The translations under genes were made by a program, and so were the position numbers. A stretch of 64,000 nt of DNA from Amycolatopsis balhimycina FH 1894 (GTDB lineage Bacteria > Actinomycetota > Actinomycetes > Mycobacteriales > Pseudonocardiaceae). The stretch spans positions 7,813,533 to 7,877,532 of the forward strand of contig NZ_KB913037.1 in assembly GCF_000384295.1 (NCBI RefSeq). The letters run 5' to 3'. The notes under the pieces are model-generated. The model did not search any database and had not been told where the DNA came from. It worked only from the letters and a program-made list of their open reading frames with translations. Below are positions 8,705-18,870 of the stretch, one piece after another; the stretch's first letter is position 1; every line of letters starts with the position of its first letter.

Positions 8705-8809
8705 ATATAGGTGCGAGCTGCGGCTTGTCAAGTTCTCCCGGGTTGTCCTGAGAGCCGCGTCACTGGTCCTCGGGTTTCCAATAGTAGGAAGGCAAAGTAT
8801 TTTGGAGGG

Positions 8810-11800
8810 ATGAGCAGCGAGCTGTACCGCCCTGGGCACCCCGTCCGGTTCGTCACCGCGTCGAGCCTCTTCGACGGCCACGACGCGTCGATCAACATCA
8901 TGCGGCGGATCCTGCAGTCGCAGGGCGCGGAGGTCGTGCACCTCGGCCACAACCGGTCGGTCGACGAGGTCGCCACCGCGGCCATCGCCGAGGACGTCCA
9001 GGGTGTCGCCATCTCCGCTTACCAGGGCGGGCACGTCGAGTACTTTTCGTACCTGGTCGAGCTGCTGCGCGAGCGGGGCGCCGGGCACATCAAGGTCTTC
9101 GGCGGCGGGGGCGGGGTGATCGTGCGCGAGGAGATCGAGCTGCTGCACTCGCGCGGCGTCGCCCGCATCTTCTCGCCCGAGGACGGCTACGAGCTGGGCC
9201 TGCCGGGCATGATCAACTTGATGATCGAGGCCTGCGACGTCGACCTCGCGGCCGAGGCGCCTTCGCTGGACAAGGTGCTCTCCGGCGACGTCGCCGCGCT
9301 CTCGCGCGTCATCACCCAGTTGCAGGCGGAGCGGCTGCCGGGTGACCTGCTCGGCGGCATCACCGACGCAGCGGGCAAGCGCGAGGTGCCGGTCCTCGGC
9401 ATCACCGGCACCGGCGGCTCGGGCAAGTCGTCGCTCACCGACGAGCTGATCCGCCGCTTCCGCCTCGACCAGGAGGACAAGCTGCGGATCGCGGTGCTCG
9501 CCGTCGACCCGTCACGGCGCAAGGGCGGCGGCGCGCTGCTCGGCGACCGCATCCGGATGAACTGCCTCGACGGCTCCCCGGTGTACTTCCGCTCCCTGGC
9601 CACGCGCACGACGTCGGGGGAGATCCCGGCCGGGCTGCGCGAGTCGATCCTGGCCTGCAAGGCCGCCGGGTTCGACCTGGTGATCGTCGAGACGCCGGGC
9701 ATCGGCCAGGGCGACGCCGGGATCGTCGACTTCGTGGACGAGTCGCTGTACGTGATGACGCCGGAGTTCGGCGCCGCGTCGCAGCTGGAGAAGATCGACA
9801 TGCTCGACTTCGCCGACGTCGTCGCGATCAACAAGTTCGAGCGCCGCGGCGCGGAGGACGCCCGCCGGGACGTCGCGCGGCAGCTCGTGCGCAACCGTGA
9901 AGCCTTCTCGTCCGCGCCGGAGGACATGCCGGTGTACGGCACGAGCGCGGCGAAGTTCAACGACGACGGCGTCACCGCGCTTTACCAGCACCTGCGCGGC
10001 CTGCTCGCCGAGCGGGGCCTCGGCGTGTCCGCGGGGACGCTGCCGCGGGTCGAGGGCAAGGTCTCGACCGACGCGTCGACGATCATCCCGGGCAACCGCT
10101 CGCGGTACCTGGCCGAGATCTCCGAGACCGTGCGCGGTTACCACGCGAAGACGCAAGCGCAGGTCGCCGCGATCCGCAAGCGCGACGCGCTGGCTGTCGC
10201 GCGCGAAGAACTGTCCAAGGTGGACGCCTCGACCGACGCGCTCGACGGCCTGCTCGCCGCGGCCGAGTCCGATGTGGACGGCGAGTCGGCAAAGCTCCTG
10301 TCGCGGTTCCGCTCGCTGGCGGAGGAATACCGTCAGGACGAACTCGTCGTGAAGGTCCGCGACAAGGAGCTGCGTACGCAGCTGTGGCGCGACACGCTGT
10401 CCGGCAACCGGATCCCGCGCGTCGCCCTGCCGCGGTACACCGAGTCCGGCGAGCTGCTGTCGTTCCTGCGCCGCGAGAACCTGCCGGGCTACTTCCCTTA
10501 CACCGCGGGCGTCTTCCCCTTCAAGCGCGACGGCGAGGACCCGGCGCGGATGTTCGCCGGCGAGGGCGACCCGTTCCGCACCAACCGGCGGTTCAAGCTG
10601 CTGTCGGCCGACTCGGAGGCCAAGCGGCTCTCGACGGCGTTCGACTCGGTGACGCTCTACGGCCACGATCCCGACACCCGCCCCGACATCTACGGCAAGG
10701 TCGGCACCTCGGGCGTGTCCATCGCGACGCTCGACGACATGAAGGTCCTCTACGACGGCTTCGACCTGACCGCGCCGAACACGTCGGTGTCGATGACCAT
10801 CAACGGCCCCGCGCCGACGATCCTCGCCTTCTTCCTCAACACGGCGATCGACCAGAAGCTGACGGAGTTCCGCGGCGAGCACGGCCGCGAACCCTCCGAC
10901 GCCGAAGCCGCCGAGCTGCGCGAGTGGGTGCTTCGCAACGTCCGGGGCACGGTGCAGGCCGACATCCTCAAGGAGGACCAGGGCCAGAACACCTGCATCT
11001 TCTCCACCGAGTTCAGCCTCCGGATGATGGCCGACATCCAGGAGTGGTTCATCGAGCACGGCGTCCGCAACTTCTACTCGGTGTCGATCTCCGGCTACCA
11101 CATCGCCGAGGCCGGGGCGAACCCGATCTCGCAGCTGGCGTTCACGCTGTCCAACGGCTTCACCTACGTCGAGTCGTACCTGGCGCGCGGCATGGACATC
11201 GACGACTTCGCGCCGAACCTGTCGTTCTTCTTCTCCAACGGCATGGACGCGGAGTACACGGTGCTCGGCCGGGTGGCGCGGCGGATCTGGGCGGTGGCGA
11301 TGCGCGAGCGCTACGGCGCGAACGAGCGGTCGCAGAAGCTCAAGTACCACGTGCAGACGTCGGGCCGGTCGCTGCACGCGCAGGAGATGAGCTTCAACGA
11401 CATCCGCACCACGCTGCAGGCGCTCTGCGCGTTGTACGACAACGCGAACTCCTTGCACACCAACGCGTTCGACGAGGCGATCACGACGCCGTCGGAGTCG
11501 TCGGTGCGCCGCGCGATGGCCATCCAGATGATCATCAACAAGGAGTGGGGCCTGTCGAAGAACGAGAACCCGCTGCAGGGCTCGTTCGTCATCGACGAGC
11601 TGACCGACCTGGTCGAGGAGGCCGTGCTGGCCGAGTTCGACCGGATCTCCGAGCGCGGCGGCGTCCTCGGTGCGATGGAAACCGGCTACCAGCGCGGCAA
11701 GATCCAGGACGAGTCGATCCTGTACGAGCGCAAGAAGCACGACGGCTCGCTGCCGATCATCGGCGTCAACACGTTCCGCAACCCGCGCGCGGGCGAGGAC

Positions 11801-12043
11801 GACGTCGAGGTCGAGCTGGCCCGCGCGACCGAGGACGAGAAGAAGTCCCAGCTGGACCGGCTGGCGGACTTCCAGCACCGCCACCACGAGGAGGCCCAGC
11901 AGACCCTGAAGGCCCTGCGCGAAGCGGCCACCCGCGGCGGCAACCTGTTCGGGGTGCTGATGGATGCCGCGCGCGTGTGCTCGCTGGGCCAGATCACGGA
12001 GGCGTTCTTCGAGGTCGGGGGTCAATACCGGCGCAACGTCTAG
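8810..12043 (+). CDS. icmF: Fused isobutyryl-CoA mutase IcmF
   Basis: A 1077-residue adenosylcobalamin enzyme that interconverts isobutyryl-CoA and n-butyryl-CoA. An N-terminal B12-binding domain (about residues 1-140) carries the DGHD segment. A MeaB-like G-protein chaperone domain follows, with the P-loop GTGGSGKSS near residue 200 and a later INKFERRG. The C-terminal mutase domain (from about 530) includes YFPYTAGVFPFK and GTSGVSIATLDDMKVLYDGF. The three-domain order defines IcmF, as opposed to methylmalonyl-CoA mutase. The start at MSSELYRPG has TTGGAGG just upstream. It may handle branched acyl-CoAs or valine carbon. No KstR site is seen in its promoter. Confidence 0.95.
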   Translation: MSSELYRPGHPVRFVTASSLFDGHDASINIMRRILQSQGAEVVHLGHNRSVDEVATAAIAEDVQGVAISAYQGGHVEYFSYLVELLRERGAGHIKVFGGGGGVIVREEIELLHSRGVARIFSPEDGYELGLPGMINLMIEACDVDLAAEAPSLDKVLSGDVAALSRVITQLQAERLPGDLLGGITDAAGKREVPVLGITGTGGSGKSSLTDELIRRFRLDQEDKLRIAVLAVDPSRRKGGGALLGDRIRMNCLDGSPVYFRSLATRTTSGEIPAGLRESILACKAAGFDLVIVETPGIGQGDAGIVDFVDESLYVMTPEFGAASQLEKIDMLDFADVVAINKFERRGAEDARRDVARQLVRNREAFSSAPEDMPVYGTSAAKFNDDGVTALYQHLRGLLAERGLGVSAGTLPRVEGKVSTDASTIIPGNRSRYLAEISETVRGYHAKTQAQVAAIRKRDALAVAREELSKVDASTDALDGLLAAAESDVDGESAKLLSRFRSLAEEYRQDELVVKVRDKELRTQLWRDTLSGNRIPRVALPRYTESGELLSFLRRENLPGYFPYTAGVFPFKRDGEDPARMFAGEGDPFRTNRRFKLLSADSEAKRLSTAFDSVTLYGHDPDTRPDIYGKVGTSGVSIATLDDMKVLYDGFDLTAPNTSVSMTINGPAPTILAFFLNTAIDQKLTEFRGEHGREPSDAEAAELREWVLRNVRGTVQADILKEDQGQNTCIFSTEFSLRMMADIQEWFIEHGVRNFYSVSISGYHIAEAGANPISQLAFTLSNGFTYVESYLARGMDIDDFAPNLSFFFSNGMDAEYTVLGRVARRIWAVAMRERYGANERSQKLKYHVQTSGRSLHAQEMSFNDIRTTLQALCALYDNANSLHTNAFDEAITTPSESSVRRAMAIQMIINKEWGLSKNENPLQGSFVIDELTDLVEEAVLAEFDRISERGGVLGAMETGYQRGKIQDESILYERKKHDGSLPIIGVNTFRNPRAGEDDVEVELARATEDEKKSQLDRLADFQHRHHEEAQQTLKALREAATRGGNLFGVLMDAARVCSLGQITEAFFEVGGQYRRNV

Positions 12044-12167
12044 CGGCCGGCTTTCGGCGCCAGGACACGGCCGTTCGCGTCGGTGTCCAGCCGGTCAGGC
12101 CGGCGCCGTCCTCCTGATCGGCGTGGTACTCGTGGCCGGGGGGCGACCCGGGTGGTAGACGTGGGGT

Positions 12168-12998
12168 ATGAAATTCGGGATCTCGACGTTCGTGACCGAC
12201 GAAGGCATCCGGCCGGACGTGCTGGGCGCGGCGCTGGAGGAGCGCGGGTTCGACTCGCTGTTCCTGGCCGAGCACTCGCACATCCCGGTGAGCCGGGAGA
12301 CGCCCTACCCGGGCGGGGGCGACCTGCCCCGCGTCTACTACCGCACACTCGACCCGTTCGTGGCGCTGGCCGCCGCCGCGACCGCGACGTCCGAGCTGCT
12401 GCTCGGCACCGGGATCGCGCTGCTGATCCAGCGCGACCTGATCCACACCGCCAAGGAGGTCGCGTCGCTGGACCTCATCTCGGACGGCCGCGCGCTGTTC
12501 GGCGTCGGCGTCGGCTGGAACCGCGAGGAGATGCGCAACCACGGCGCCGACCCGGCGACGCGTGGCGCGCTGATCGACGAGCAGCTGGCCGCGCTCAAGG
12601 AGATCTGGACGAAAGACGAGGCCGAGTTCCACGGCGAGCACATCGACCTCGACCCGATCTTCAGCTGGCCGAAGCCGGTGCAGAAGCCGCACGTCCCGAT
12701 CTACATCGGGGGCGAGAGCGAGGCCGCTCTGAACCGCCTGGCCAAGTACGGTGACGGCTGGCTGCTCCGGGGCTACACGAAGTACCAGGAGGCTCAGCGG
12801 GTCCGTCGCTGGCTGGCCGAACAGGGCCGCGAAGACGTCCAGTTCGCGGTCTTCGGCGGGCCGACGACGCCGAAGGTGATCGACGGGTTCCGCGAGGCCG
12901 GCGTCGAGCGGTACACGTTCCTGCTGGACACGCTGCCGGAAGCGGAGACGCTGAAGGCGCTCGACGAACTGGCGAAGGTGGCCACCGCCCACCGCTGA
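12168..12998 (+). CDS. LLM-class F420-dependent oxidoreductase
   Basis: A 276-residue luciferase-like (TIM-barrel) protein. It starts MKFGISTFVTDEGI and has ERGFDSLFLAEHSHIPVSR, the GTGIALLIQRDLIHTAKEVASLD segment and GVGVGWNREEMRNHG, as in F420-dependent actinobacterial members. The substrate is unknown. A TAGACG hexamer ends 6 nt before the ATG and there is no RBS, so the transcript may be leaderless. It ends a few bases from the convergent kstR. Confidence 0.88.
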   Translation: MKFGISTFVTDEGIRPDVLGAALEERGFDSLFLAEHSHIPVSRETPYPGGGDLPRVYYRTLDPFVALAAAATATSELLLGTGIALLIQRDLIHTAKEVASLDLISDGRALFGVGVGWNREEMRNHGADPATRGALIDEQLAALKEIWTKDEAEFHGEHIDLDPIFSWPKPVQKPHVPIYIGGESEAALNRLAKYGDGWLLRGYTKYQEAQRVRRWLAEQGREDVQFAVFGGPTTPKVIDGFREAGVERYTFLLDTLPEAETLKALDELAKVATAHR

Positions 12999-13006
12999 GC
13001 CGGCGG

Positions 13007-13633
13007 CTACTTGTCCAGCAGCAGGTGCACCGACAGTTCGAGGCGGTTGGCGACGTCGGCGGCCGAGGCGCGGCGGGTCACCCAGGCCACCAGGTTGGCC
13101 ATCCAGACGTCCGCGACCACGTGGAAGATGTCGCGGTCGGCCTCGGTCGGCTCGGCGATGCCCATCGCCTTGGCGAACATGTTCTCCATCAGCAGCCCGA
13201 CCTGCTCGACCTCGGCCGCGGCGGAGGTGTCGGCGAACATGAAGGCCCGCACCATGGCTTCGGTCAGGTGCGGGTCGCGCTGCATCATGCGGGTGTTGCG
13301 GCCGAGCACGAACATCAGCCGTTCGGCGGGCGTGTCGCCGGGGATGGCCTGGCGTTCCAGCTTCTCCTGCGCACGCTCGAACTCGCGGGCCAGCCCGGAG
13401 ACGAGCAGGTGGATCTTCGACGGGAAGTACCGGTACAGCGTGCCGAGGGCGACGTCGGCCTTCTCCGCGACGGCGCGCATCTGCACGGCGTCGTAGCCGC
13501 CCTTCGAGGCCAGGGCGAGGGTCGCGTCGATGATCCGGCGGCGGCGGTCACGCTGCGCGGCGGAGCCGAGTTCGTCGGCGCCGATCGCGCTCAGGCCGTT
13601 GCCGCGGGCCTTGGTCTTGCCTGGCATCGGCAT
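13007..13633 (-). CDS. kstR: TetR-family steroid catabolism repressor KstR
   Basis: A 208-residue TetR repressor. The HTH lies at about residues 30-80 (RRIIDATLALASKGGYDAVQ, VALGTLYRYFPSKIHLL), followed by a helical ligand domain. The sequence and its place opposite fadE34 match mycobacterial KstR, which is released from DNA by 3-oxo-cholestenoyl-CoA type ligands. A dyad CGGAACTTGTTCCA lies 13 bp upstream of its start, so it is probably autoregulated. Similar sites occur at seven other places in this window, defining its regulon. Confidence 0.92.
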   Translation of the reverse strand: MPMPGKTKARGNGLSAIGADELGSAAQRDRRRRIIDATLALASKGGYDAVQMRAVAEKADVALGTLYRYFPSKIHLLVSGLAREFERAQEKLERQAIPGDTPAERLMFVLGRNTRMMQRDPHLTEAMVRAFMFADTSAAAEVEQVGLLMENMFAKAMGIAEPTEADRDIFHVVADVWMANLVAWVTRRASAADVANRLELSVHLLLDK

Positions 13634-13645
13634 TCCCCCGTCCTT

Positions 13646-13659
13646 CGGAACTTGTTCCA
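13646..13659. promoter_or_regulatory. KstR operator (kstR promoter)
   Basis: CGGAACTTGTTCCA matches TNNAACNNGTTNNA at all positions but the first. It lies directly upstream of the kstR start. Confidence 0.7.
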
Positions 13660-13722
13660 GTTCACGACGTAGAATACCTGTCCTGGCGAAACGTTCAACG
13701 ATCGACCCACTGGCCGAAAAAC

Positions 13723-13736
13723 TATAACACGTTCTA
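13723..13736. promoter_or_regulatory. KstR operator (fadE34 promoter)
   Basis: TATAACACGTTCTA is a full match to TNNAACNNGTTNNA, 37 bp upstream of the fadE34 start. Confidence 0.85.
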
Positions 13737-13773
13737 CACTCGCGAGTAGCGTCCAGCTATGCGAGGAGGCCTC

Positions 13774-15831
13774 ATGCCGGTCGCGCTCACCGAGGAACAG
13801 GCCGCGCTGGCCGAGGCGATCCACGCCTGGTCGGCCGCGCACCACCCGCGAAAGGCGGTGCGGGCGGCGGAAACCGGGTCCGGCGCGGGGATTCCCGCGG
13901 GCTTCGCCGACCTCGGCCTGATGGGCGTCGCCCTGCCCGATACCACCGGTGGTGGCGGCAGTGTCGCCGATCTCGCCGCCGGGCTCGCCGCGGCGGCCGA
14001 AGAACTCGTTCCAGGACCGGTGCTCGGCACCGCGCTGGGCGGACTCCTGCTGGCGGACGTTCCCGCGGCGAAGGAACTGCTCCCCGCCCTCGCCGAGGGG
14101 GAGGCCACGGTCGCGGTCCTGCTGGACGCGCCGTCGCTCGAGGACGGCGTCACCGGACCCGTCCCCGGCGCGCACCCGGGCGCCTGGCTGCTGGTGCCGG
14201 CCGACGGCGGCCACGTCCTGCTCGCACCGGGCACGCCGGGGGTGACCGTCGAGCCCCTCGCGCCGTTCGACTTCTCGCGACCGCTGGCGCGCATCCGGTT
14301 CTCGGGTGTCCGTGCCGACCTGCTCACCTTGCCGCCGGTCCGGCCGCTGGCCGCGACCCTGGCCGCGGCCGAGGCGGCGGGCGTGGCCCGGCGGTGTCTC
14401 ACCATCGCCGTCGAATACGCCAAGGTCCGCGAGCAGTTCGGCAAGCCCATCGGCGCGTTCCAGGCGATCAAGCACCTGTGCGCCGAGATGCTCTGCCGGG
14501 CCGAAGCCGCCGAAGCGCTGGCCTGGGACGCGGCGCGCGGGCAGGACCCGCTTTCGGTCGCGAGCGCCGCCGTCGTCGCCCTCGACGCGGCCGTCGCCAA
14601 CGCCAAGGACTGCGTCCAGGTCCTCGGCGGCATCGGGTTCACCTGGGAACACGACGCGCACCTGTACCTGCGCCGGGCGGTGGCCCTGCGGCAGTGGCTC
14701 GGTGGCTCGGCGCCGTGGCGGCGGCAGGCGGCGTCGCTGGCTCTCGCCGGGACCGAACGCACGATGGGTGTCGACGTCGGGGACGACCCGGCGTTGCGCG
14801 ACGAGGTCGAGCGGATCGCCGCGCTGCCCGAGGCTTGGCGGCGTGTCGCGCTGGCCGACGCCGGCCTGCTGACGCCGCACTGGCCGGCGCCGTTCGGCCG
14901 CGGCGCCGATGCCGCGGAGCAGCTGCGGATCGACGCCGAGCTGACGGCGGCCGGCGTCCGCCGTCCCGACCTGGTGATCGGCGCGTGGGCGGTGCCGACG
15001 ATCCTCGAGCACGGCAGCGACGAGCAACGGGCGCGGTTCGCCCGGTCCACCCTGCGGGGCGAGCTCACGTGGTGCCAGCTGTTCAGCGAGCCCGGCGCCG
15101 GGTCCGACCTGGCCGCGCTGCGGACGGCGGCCCGGCGCGTCGAGGGCGGCTGGCGGCTGTCCGGGCAGAAGGTGTGGACGTCGCTCGCCCGCGAAGCCGA
15201 CTGGGGCATCTGCCTGGCCCGCACCGACCCGGACGCGCCCAAGCACAAGGGCATCACGTATTTCCTGGTCGACATGCGCGCCGAGGGCATCACGACGCGG
15301 CCGCTGCGGGAGATCACCGGCGAGGCGGTGTTCAACGAGGTGTTCCTCGACGACGTGTTCGTGCCGGACGCCGACGTCGTCGGGGCACCGGGCGCTGGCT
15401 GGCGGCTCGCGCGCACGACCTTGGCGAACGAGCGGGTGGCCATCGGGAGCGGGTCGGCGGTCGGGGAGAGCGTGCAGTCGTTGGTGTCCACAGTGGACGC
15501 TGCTTCGCTGGGCGAAGTCGCCCTGGACCGGCTCGGCGCGTTGGTGGCCGACGGGGTCGCGGGTTCGGTCCTGGACCTGCGCGCGGCTTTGCGGCGGCTC
15601 GGCGGGCAGGACCCGGGCGCGGAGTCGAGCGTGCGGAAGCTGCTCGGGGTCCAGCACCGGCAGGACGTGGCCGAGTTCGCGCTGGAGCTGGCCGGCGCCG
15701 GAGCTCTGGCCGCGGACGGCCCGGCCCAGCACGAGTTCCTCGTGACACGCTGCCTGTCGATCGCGGGCGGCACGACCCAGGTCCTGCGGTCCCTGACCGC
15801 GGAACGCCTGCTGGGCCTCCCCCGCGGCTGA
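13774..15831 (+). CDS. fadE34: Double-domain acyl-CoA dehydrogenase FadE34 (ChsE3-like)
   Basis: A 685-residue protein with two acyl-CoA dehydrogenase units in tandem. The N-terminal half has VEYAKVREQFGKPIGAFQAIKH and GGIGFTWEHDAHLY. The complete C-terminal half has WCQLFSEPGAGSDLAAL and GQKVWTSLAREADWGI. Mycobacterial FadE34 (about 710 residues) has this layout, is encoded beside kstR, and oxidises C24 steroid side-chain CoA esters. The start MPVALTEEQ at 13774 was chosen over 13759 because GAGGAGG lies about 6 nt before it. Confidence 0.9.
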   Translation: MPVALTEEQAALAEAIHAWSAAHHPRKAVRAAETGSGAGIPAGFADLGLMGVALPDTTGGGGSVADLAAGLAAAAEELVPGPVLGTALGGLLLADVPAAKELLPALAEGEATVAVLLDAPSLEDGVTGPVPGAHPGAWLLVPADGGHVLLAPGTPGVTVEPLAPFDFSRPLARIRFSGVRADLLTLPPVRPLAATLAAAEAAGVARRCLTIAVEYAKVREQFGKPIGAFQAIKHLCAEMLCRAEAAEALAWDAARGQDPLSVASAAVVALDAAVANAKDCVQVLGGIGFTWEHDAHLYLRRAVALRQWLGGSAPWRRQAASLALAGTERTMGVDVGDDPALRDEVERIAALPEAWRRVALADAGLLTPHWPAPFGRGADAAEQLRIDAELTAAGVRRPDLVIGAWAVPTILEHGSDEQRARFARSTLRGELTWCQLFSEPGAGSDLAALRTAARRVEGGWRLSGQKVWTSLAREADWGICLARTDPDAPKHKGITYFLVDMRAEGITTRPLREITGEAVFNEVFLDDVFVPDADVVGAPGAGWRLARTTLANERVAIGSGSAVGESVQSLVSTVDAASLGEVALDRLGALVADGVAGSVLDLRAALRRLGGQDPGAESSVRKLLGVQHRQDVAEFALELAGAGALAADGPAQHEFLVTRCLSIAGGTTQVLRSLTAERLLGLPRG

Positions 15832-15842
15832 CGCCCCGCCCA

Positions 15843-15947
15843 TCACGCGAGTTACGCGTCCAATCACGCGAGATCCGGGTCTGATCACGCGAGTTACGTT
15901 TTCGAGCACGCGAGATCCGGGTCTGAGCACGCGGCTGCGGGCGGCGG
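15843..15947. repeat. 21-bp periodic repeat, five units
   Basis: The core CACGCGAG recurs at exactly 21-bp steps (15844, 15865, 15886, 15907, 15928). Units alternate between GAGTTACG and GAGATCCG types and the last is degenerate. It fills the gap between fadE34 and the SNF2 gene and is related to the array at 58031-58156. Confidence 0.85.
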
Positions 15948-16017
15948 ACGCGGTGCGAAAGGACCGTTCGTGCCGCCGCGGGCAAAACTGTCGGGGTCGT
16001 GTTCTAGCGTTGCGGTC

Positions 16018-18870
16018 GTGGAGTTCAGCGCAGACACCCAAGCCACGTACCTCCCCGCGGATCCCCCGCGGGACGGGGTACTGGCCTTGTGGGGCGACGA
16101 CGTGGCCGGCGGGACCACGATCGAGCTCGTGCTGCCCCGCGGCGCCAAGTTCGCGCGGACGAAGGTCGACGCAGAGCTCGTCCCGCTGGAACGCGCGCTG
16201 CCCCGCCTGCTGGCGGTGGGGGAGGAGGCCAGCCCGGCCGTCGCGGCCTGGTCGGCCGCCGTCAACGCCGGGGTGAACCTCGTCGCGCGGGGGCGGCTGC
16301 GGCCTGCCGCGTCCCCGGCGGGCGCGGCGGCGTGGCGGATCGGCCCGCTCGACGCCGCGGACGAGGAACTGCTGCGGGGTCTGGCCGGTGCCCTGCCGCC
16401 GGAGGCGTACGCGCTGCCGTTGACCGGGCTGAAACGCATCCGGCTGCACTCGCCGGACTCCCTGGTGCGCGCGCTCTGGGACGCGACCGCCGATCTGCTG
16501 GTGCGCAGCCCGGCGGCGCCCGTCGGGGCCGGTGACCCGGCGTTCGCGGCACGCGAACCGGCGCTGCTGGGTCCGGACGGCGCCGCCTGGCTCGCCGAGC
16601 TGGAGGCCCGCGAACCGCGTGGCGTGCAGGTGCTGCTCCGCGTCGAAGGCCGGGGTGACGACTCGTTCGCCGGCGTCCTCGCGGTGCGCAGCATCGCGGA
16701 GCCGAGCCTGGTGGTCGAGGCGGCGACGCTGTGGGACGCGCCGGACGCGGTGCTGAACCGGCTCGGCGACCAGGTGGAGACGCAGCTGCTGCTCGGCCTG
16801 CGCCGTGGCGCGCGGGCCTGGGCACCGCTGGGCCGGGTGCTGGCGGAGCCCGCGCCGGCGGAGCTGCCGCTGTCGGACGACGAGGTCGTCGACCTCCTCA
16901 CCGACGGCTCGCGCGAGCTCGGCGGCGCCGGGATCGAGGTGCTGTGGGCGAAGGGCCTGTTCGCCGGCGAGGTGAAGGCGAAGGCGAGCGCGACCCAGGC
17001 GCCGGCGAGCGTCGCGGGGCCGGAGTTCGCGCTGCGGAGCCTCCTGGAGTTCCGCTGGCAGCTCAGCCTGGGCGGCGAGCAGCTGACCGAGGCCGAGGTC
17101 GCCGCGCTCGCCGAGGCGAAGCGGCCGCTGGTCCGGCTGCGCGGCCAGTGGGTGCGCGTCGACCCGGCGCTGCTCGCCCGGGTACGCGGCCGCACCCGCA
17201 AGCTCGACGCCGGCGAGGCCCTGGCCGCCGCGCTCACCGGCGAGCTGGAGCTGGACGGCGAACGTGTGGAGTTCGCCGCGCCACCGGTGCTGGGCGGGCT
17301 GGCCGAGCGGATCCGCGACCGGGCGGAGGCTTCGGTCGCGCCGCCGCCGGGGCTGCACGCGACCCTGCGGCCGTACCAGCAGGCCGGGCTCGCCTGGCTG
17401 GCGACGATGACCGGGCTCGGCCTCGGTGCGTGCCTGGCCGACGACATGGGCCTGGGCAAGACGATCCAGCTGATCGCCCTCCACCTGCATCGGCACGCAC
17501 TGGCTGGGGCGGCCCGCTCGCGGCCCGAGCCCGGGGCCGGCCTGCCGGCCGCCGGGGCGGCGCCTCTCTCCGCCGACCGTGCGGCTCCGGTTGCCGACAC
17601 CGAGCCCACGCGCGCCGGCGGCGGTCCCACCCTGGTGCTCTGCCCGACCTCCCTCCTCGGCAACTGGGAGCGCGAGTTCGCCCGGTTCGCGCCGGACATC
17701 CCGGTCCGCCGCTTCCACGGCGGCGGCCGCCACCTCGACGACCTCGCGCCGGACGAGGTCGTGCTCGCCACCTACGGCGTCCTCCGGCGCGACCGCGAAA
17801 CGCTGTCCGAAGTGGACTGGGGACTCGTCGCGGCGGACGAGGCGCAGCACGTCAAGAACCCGCTGTCCGCCACGGCGAAGGAACTGCGCAAGATCCCCGC
17901 GCAAGCCAAGGTCGCCCTCACCGGCACCCCGGTGGAGAACCGGCTCACCGAACTGTGGTCCATTGTGGACTGGACGACACCCGGGCTGCTCGGCCCGCTC
18001 GACCGCTTCCGCCGCACGGTGGCGCGGCCGATCGAGCGCGACCGCGACAAGGCCGTCACCGAACGGCTGGCCGCCACCGTGAGGCCGTTCCTGCTGCGGC
18101 GCCGCAAGACCGATCCGGACATCGCCCCGGAGCTGCCGCGCAAGACCGAGACCGACCGGTTCGTCCCGCTCACCGCCGAGCAGACCACGCTCTACGAGGC
18201 CGTGGTTCGGGAGAACCTCGCCGAGATCCGGGAGACGCGGGGCATCCAGCGGCGTGGGCAGGTGCTGCAGCTGCTGACCGAGCTCAAGCAGATCTGCAAC
18301 CACCCGGCACAGTTCCTGAAGGAGCCGCACGGCGCGCTCACCGGCCGGTCCGGCAAGCTCGCGGCGTTCGAGGAACTCCTGGACGTGATCCTCGACGAGG
18401 GCGACAGCGTGCTCGTGTTCAGCCAGTACGTCCAGCTCTGCCGGTTGCTCGAACGGCGTCTCAAAGAGCGCGGCCTGCCGACGGAGTTGCTCTCGGGCGA
18501 CAGCTCACCGGCGAAGCGGCAGGACATGGTCGACCGGTTCCAGGCCGGCGAGATCCCGGTGTTCCTGCTTTCGCTGAAGGCGGGCGGGGTCGGGCTCAAC
18601 CTGACCCGGGCCACCCACGTCATCCACTACGACCGCTGGTGGAACCCGGCGGTGGAGGACCAGGCCACCGACCGCGCTTACCGCATCGGGCAGGACCGGC
18701 CGGTCCAGGTCCACCGGCTGATCGCCGAGGGCACCCTCGAGGAGCGGATCGCGCAGGTGCTCGAGAAGAAACGCGGGCTGGCCGAGTCGATCGTCGGCGC
18801 GGGGGAGGACTGGATCACCGAACTGTCCGACGACGCGCTCGCCGACCTGGTCCGGCTCGGGAGCGGCTGA
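16018..18870 (+). CDS. SNF2-family helicase/ATPase
   Basis: A 950-residue bacterial SNF2 protein. The N-terminal half of about 450 residues is the SNF2-associated region. The ATPase core then shows LADDMGLGKTIQL (Walker A), LVLCPTSLLGNWERE, AADEAQHVKNP (motif II), LTGTPVENRLTELWS, and the C-terminal lobe motifs VFSQYVQLCRLLE, LSLKAGGVGLNLTRA and DQATDRAYRIGQ. It probably remodels or translocates on DNA. The GTG start has no RBS, but a TAGCGT hexamer ends 7 nt before it, so the mRNA may be leaderless. It overlaps the SWIM gene as TGATG, so the two probably work together. Confidence 0.92.
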   Translation: MEFSADTQATYLPADPPRDGVLALWGDDVAGGTTIELVLPRGAKFARTKVDAELVPLERALPRLLAVGEEASPAVAAWSAAVNAGVNLVARGRLRPAASPAGAAAWRIGPLDAADEELLRGLAGALPPEAYALPLTGLKRIRLHSPDSLVRALWDATADLLVRSPAAPVGAGDPAFAAREPALLGPDGAAWLAELEAREPRGVQVLLRVEGRGDDSFAGVLAVRSIAEPSLVVEAATLWDAPDAVLNRLGDQVETQLLLGLRRGARAWAPLGRVLAEPAPAELPLSDDEVVDLLTDGSRELGGAGIEVLWAKGLFAGEVKAKASATQAPASVAGPEFALRSLLEFRWQLSLGGEQLTEAEVAALAEAKRPLVRLRGQWVRVDPALLARVRGRTRKLDAGEALAAALTGELELDGERVEFAAPPVLGGLAERIRDRAEASVAPPPGLHATLRPYQQAGLAWLATMTGLGLGACLADDMGLGKTIQLIALHLHRHALAGAARSRPEPGAGLPAAGAAPLSADRAAPVADTEPTRAGGGPTLVLCPTSLLGNWEREFARFAPDIPVRRFHGGGRHLDDLAPDEVVLATYGVLRRDRETLSEVDWGLVAADEAQHVKNPLSATAKELRKIPAQAKVALTGTPVENRLTELWSIVDWTTPGLLGPLDRFRRTVARPIERDRDKAVTERLAATVRPFLLRRRKTDPDIAPELPRKTETDRFVPLTAEQTTLYEAVVRENLAEIRETRGIQRRGQVLQLLTELKQICNHPAQFLKEPHGALTGRSGKLAAFEELLDVILDEGDSVLVFSQYVQLCRLLERRLKERGLPTELLSGDSSPAKRQDMVDRFQAGEIPVFLLSLKAGGVGLNLTRATHVIHYDRWWNPAVEDQATDRAYRIGQDRPVQVHRLIAEGTLEERIAQVLEKKRGLAESIVGAGEDWITELSDDALADLVRLGSG

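Noticed and set aside
9512..12025. Minus-strand open frame of 837 codons opposite icmF
   Set aside because: It is entirely antisense to a well-conserved mutase, with low-complexity basic sequence.
13591..18330. Minus-strand open frame of 1579 codons opposite fadE34 and the SNF2 gene
   Set aside because: It has no recognisable domain. It crosses kstR, an intergenic repeat array and two real genes, and is a composition artefact.
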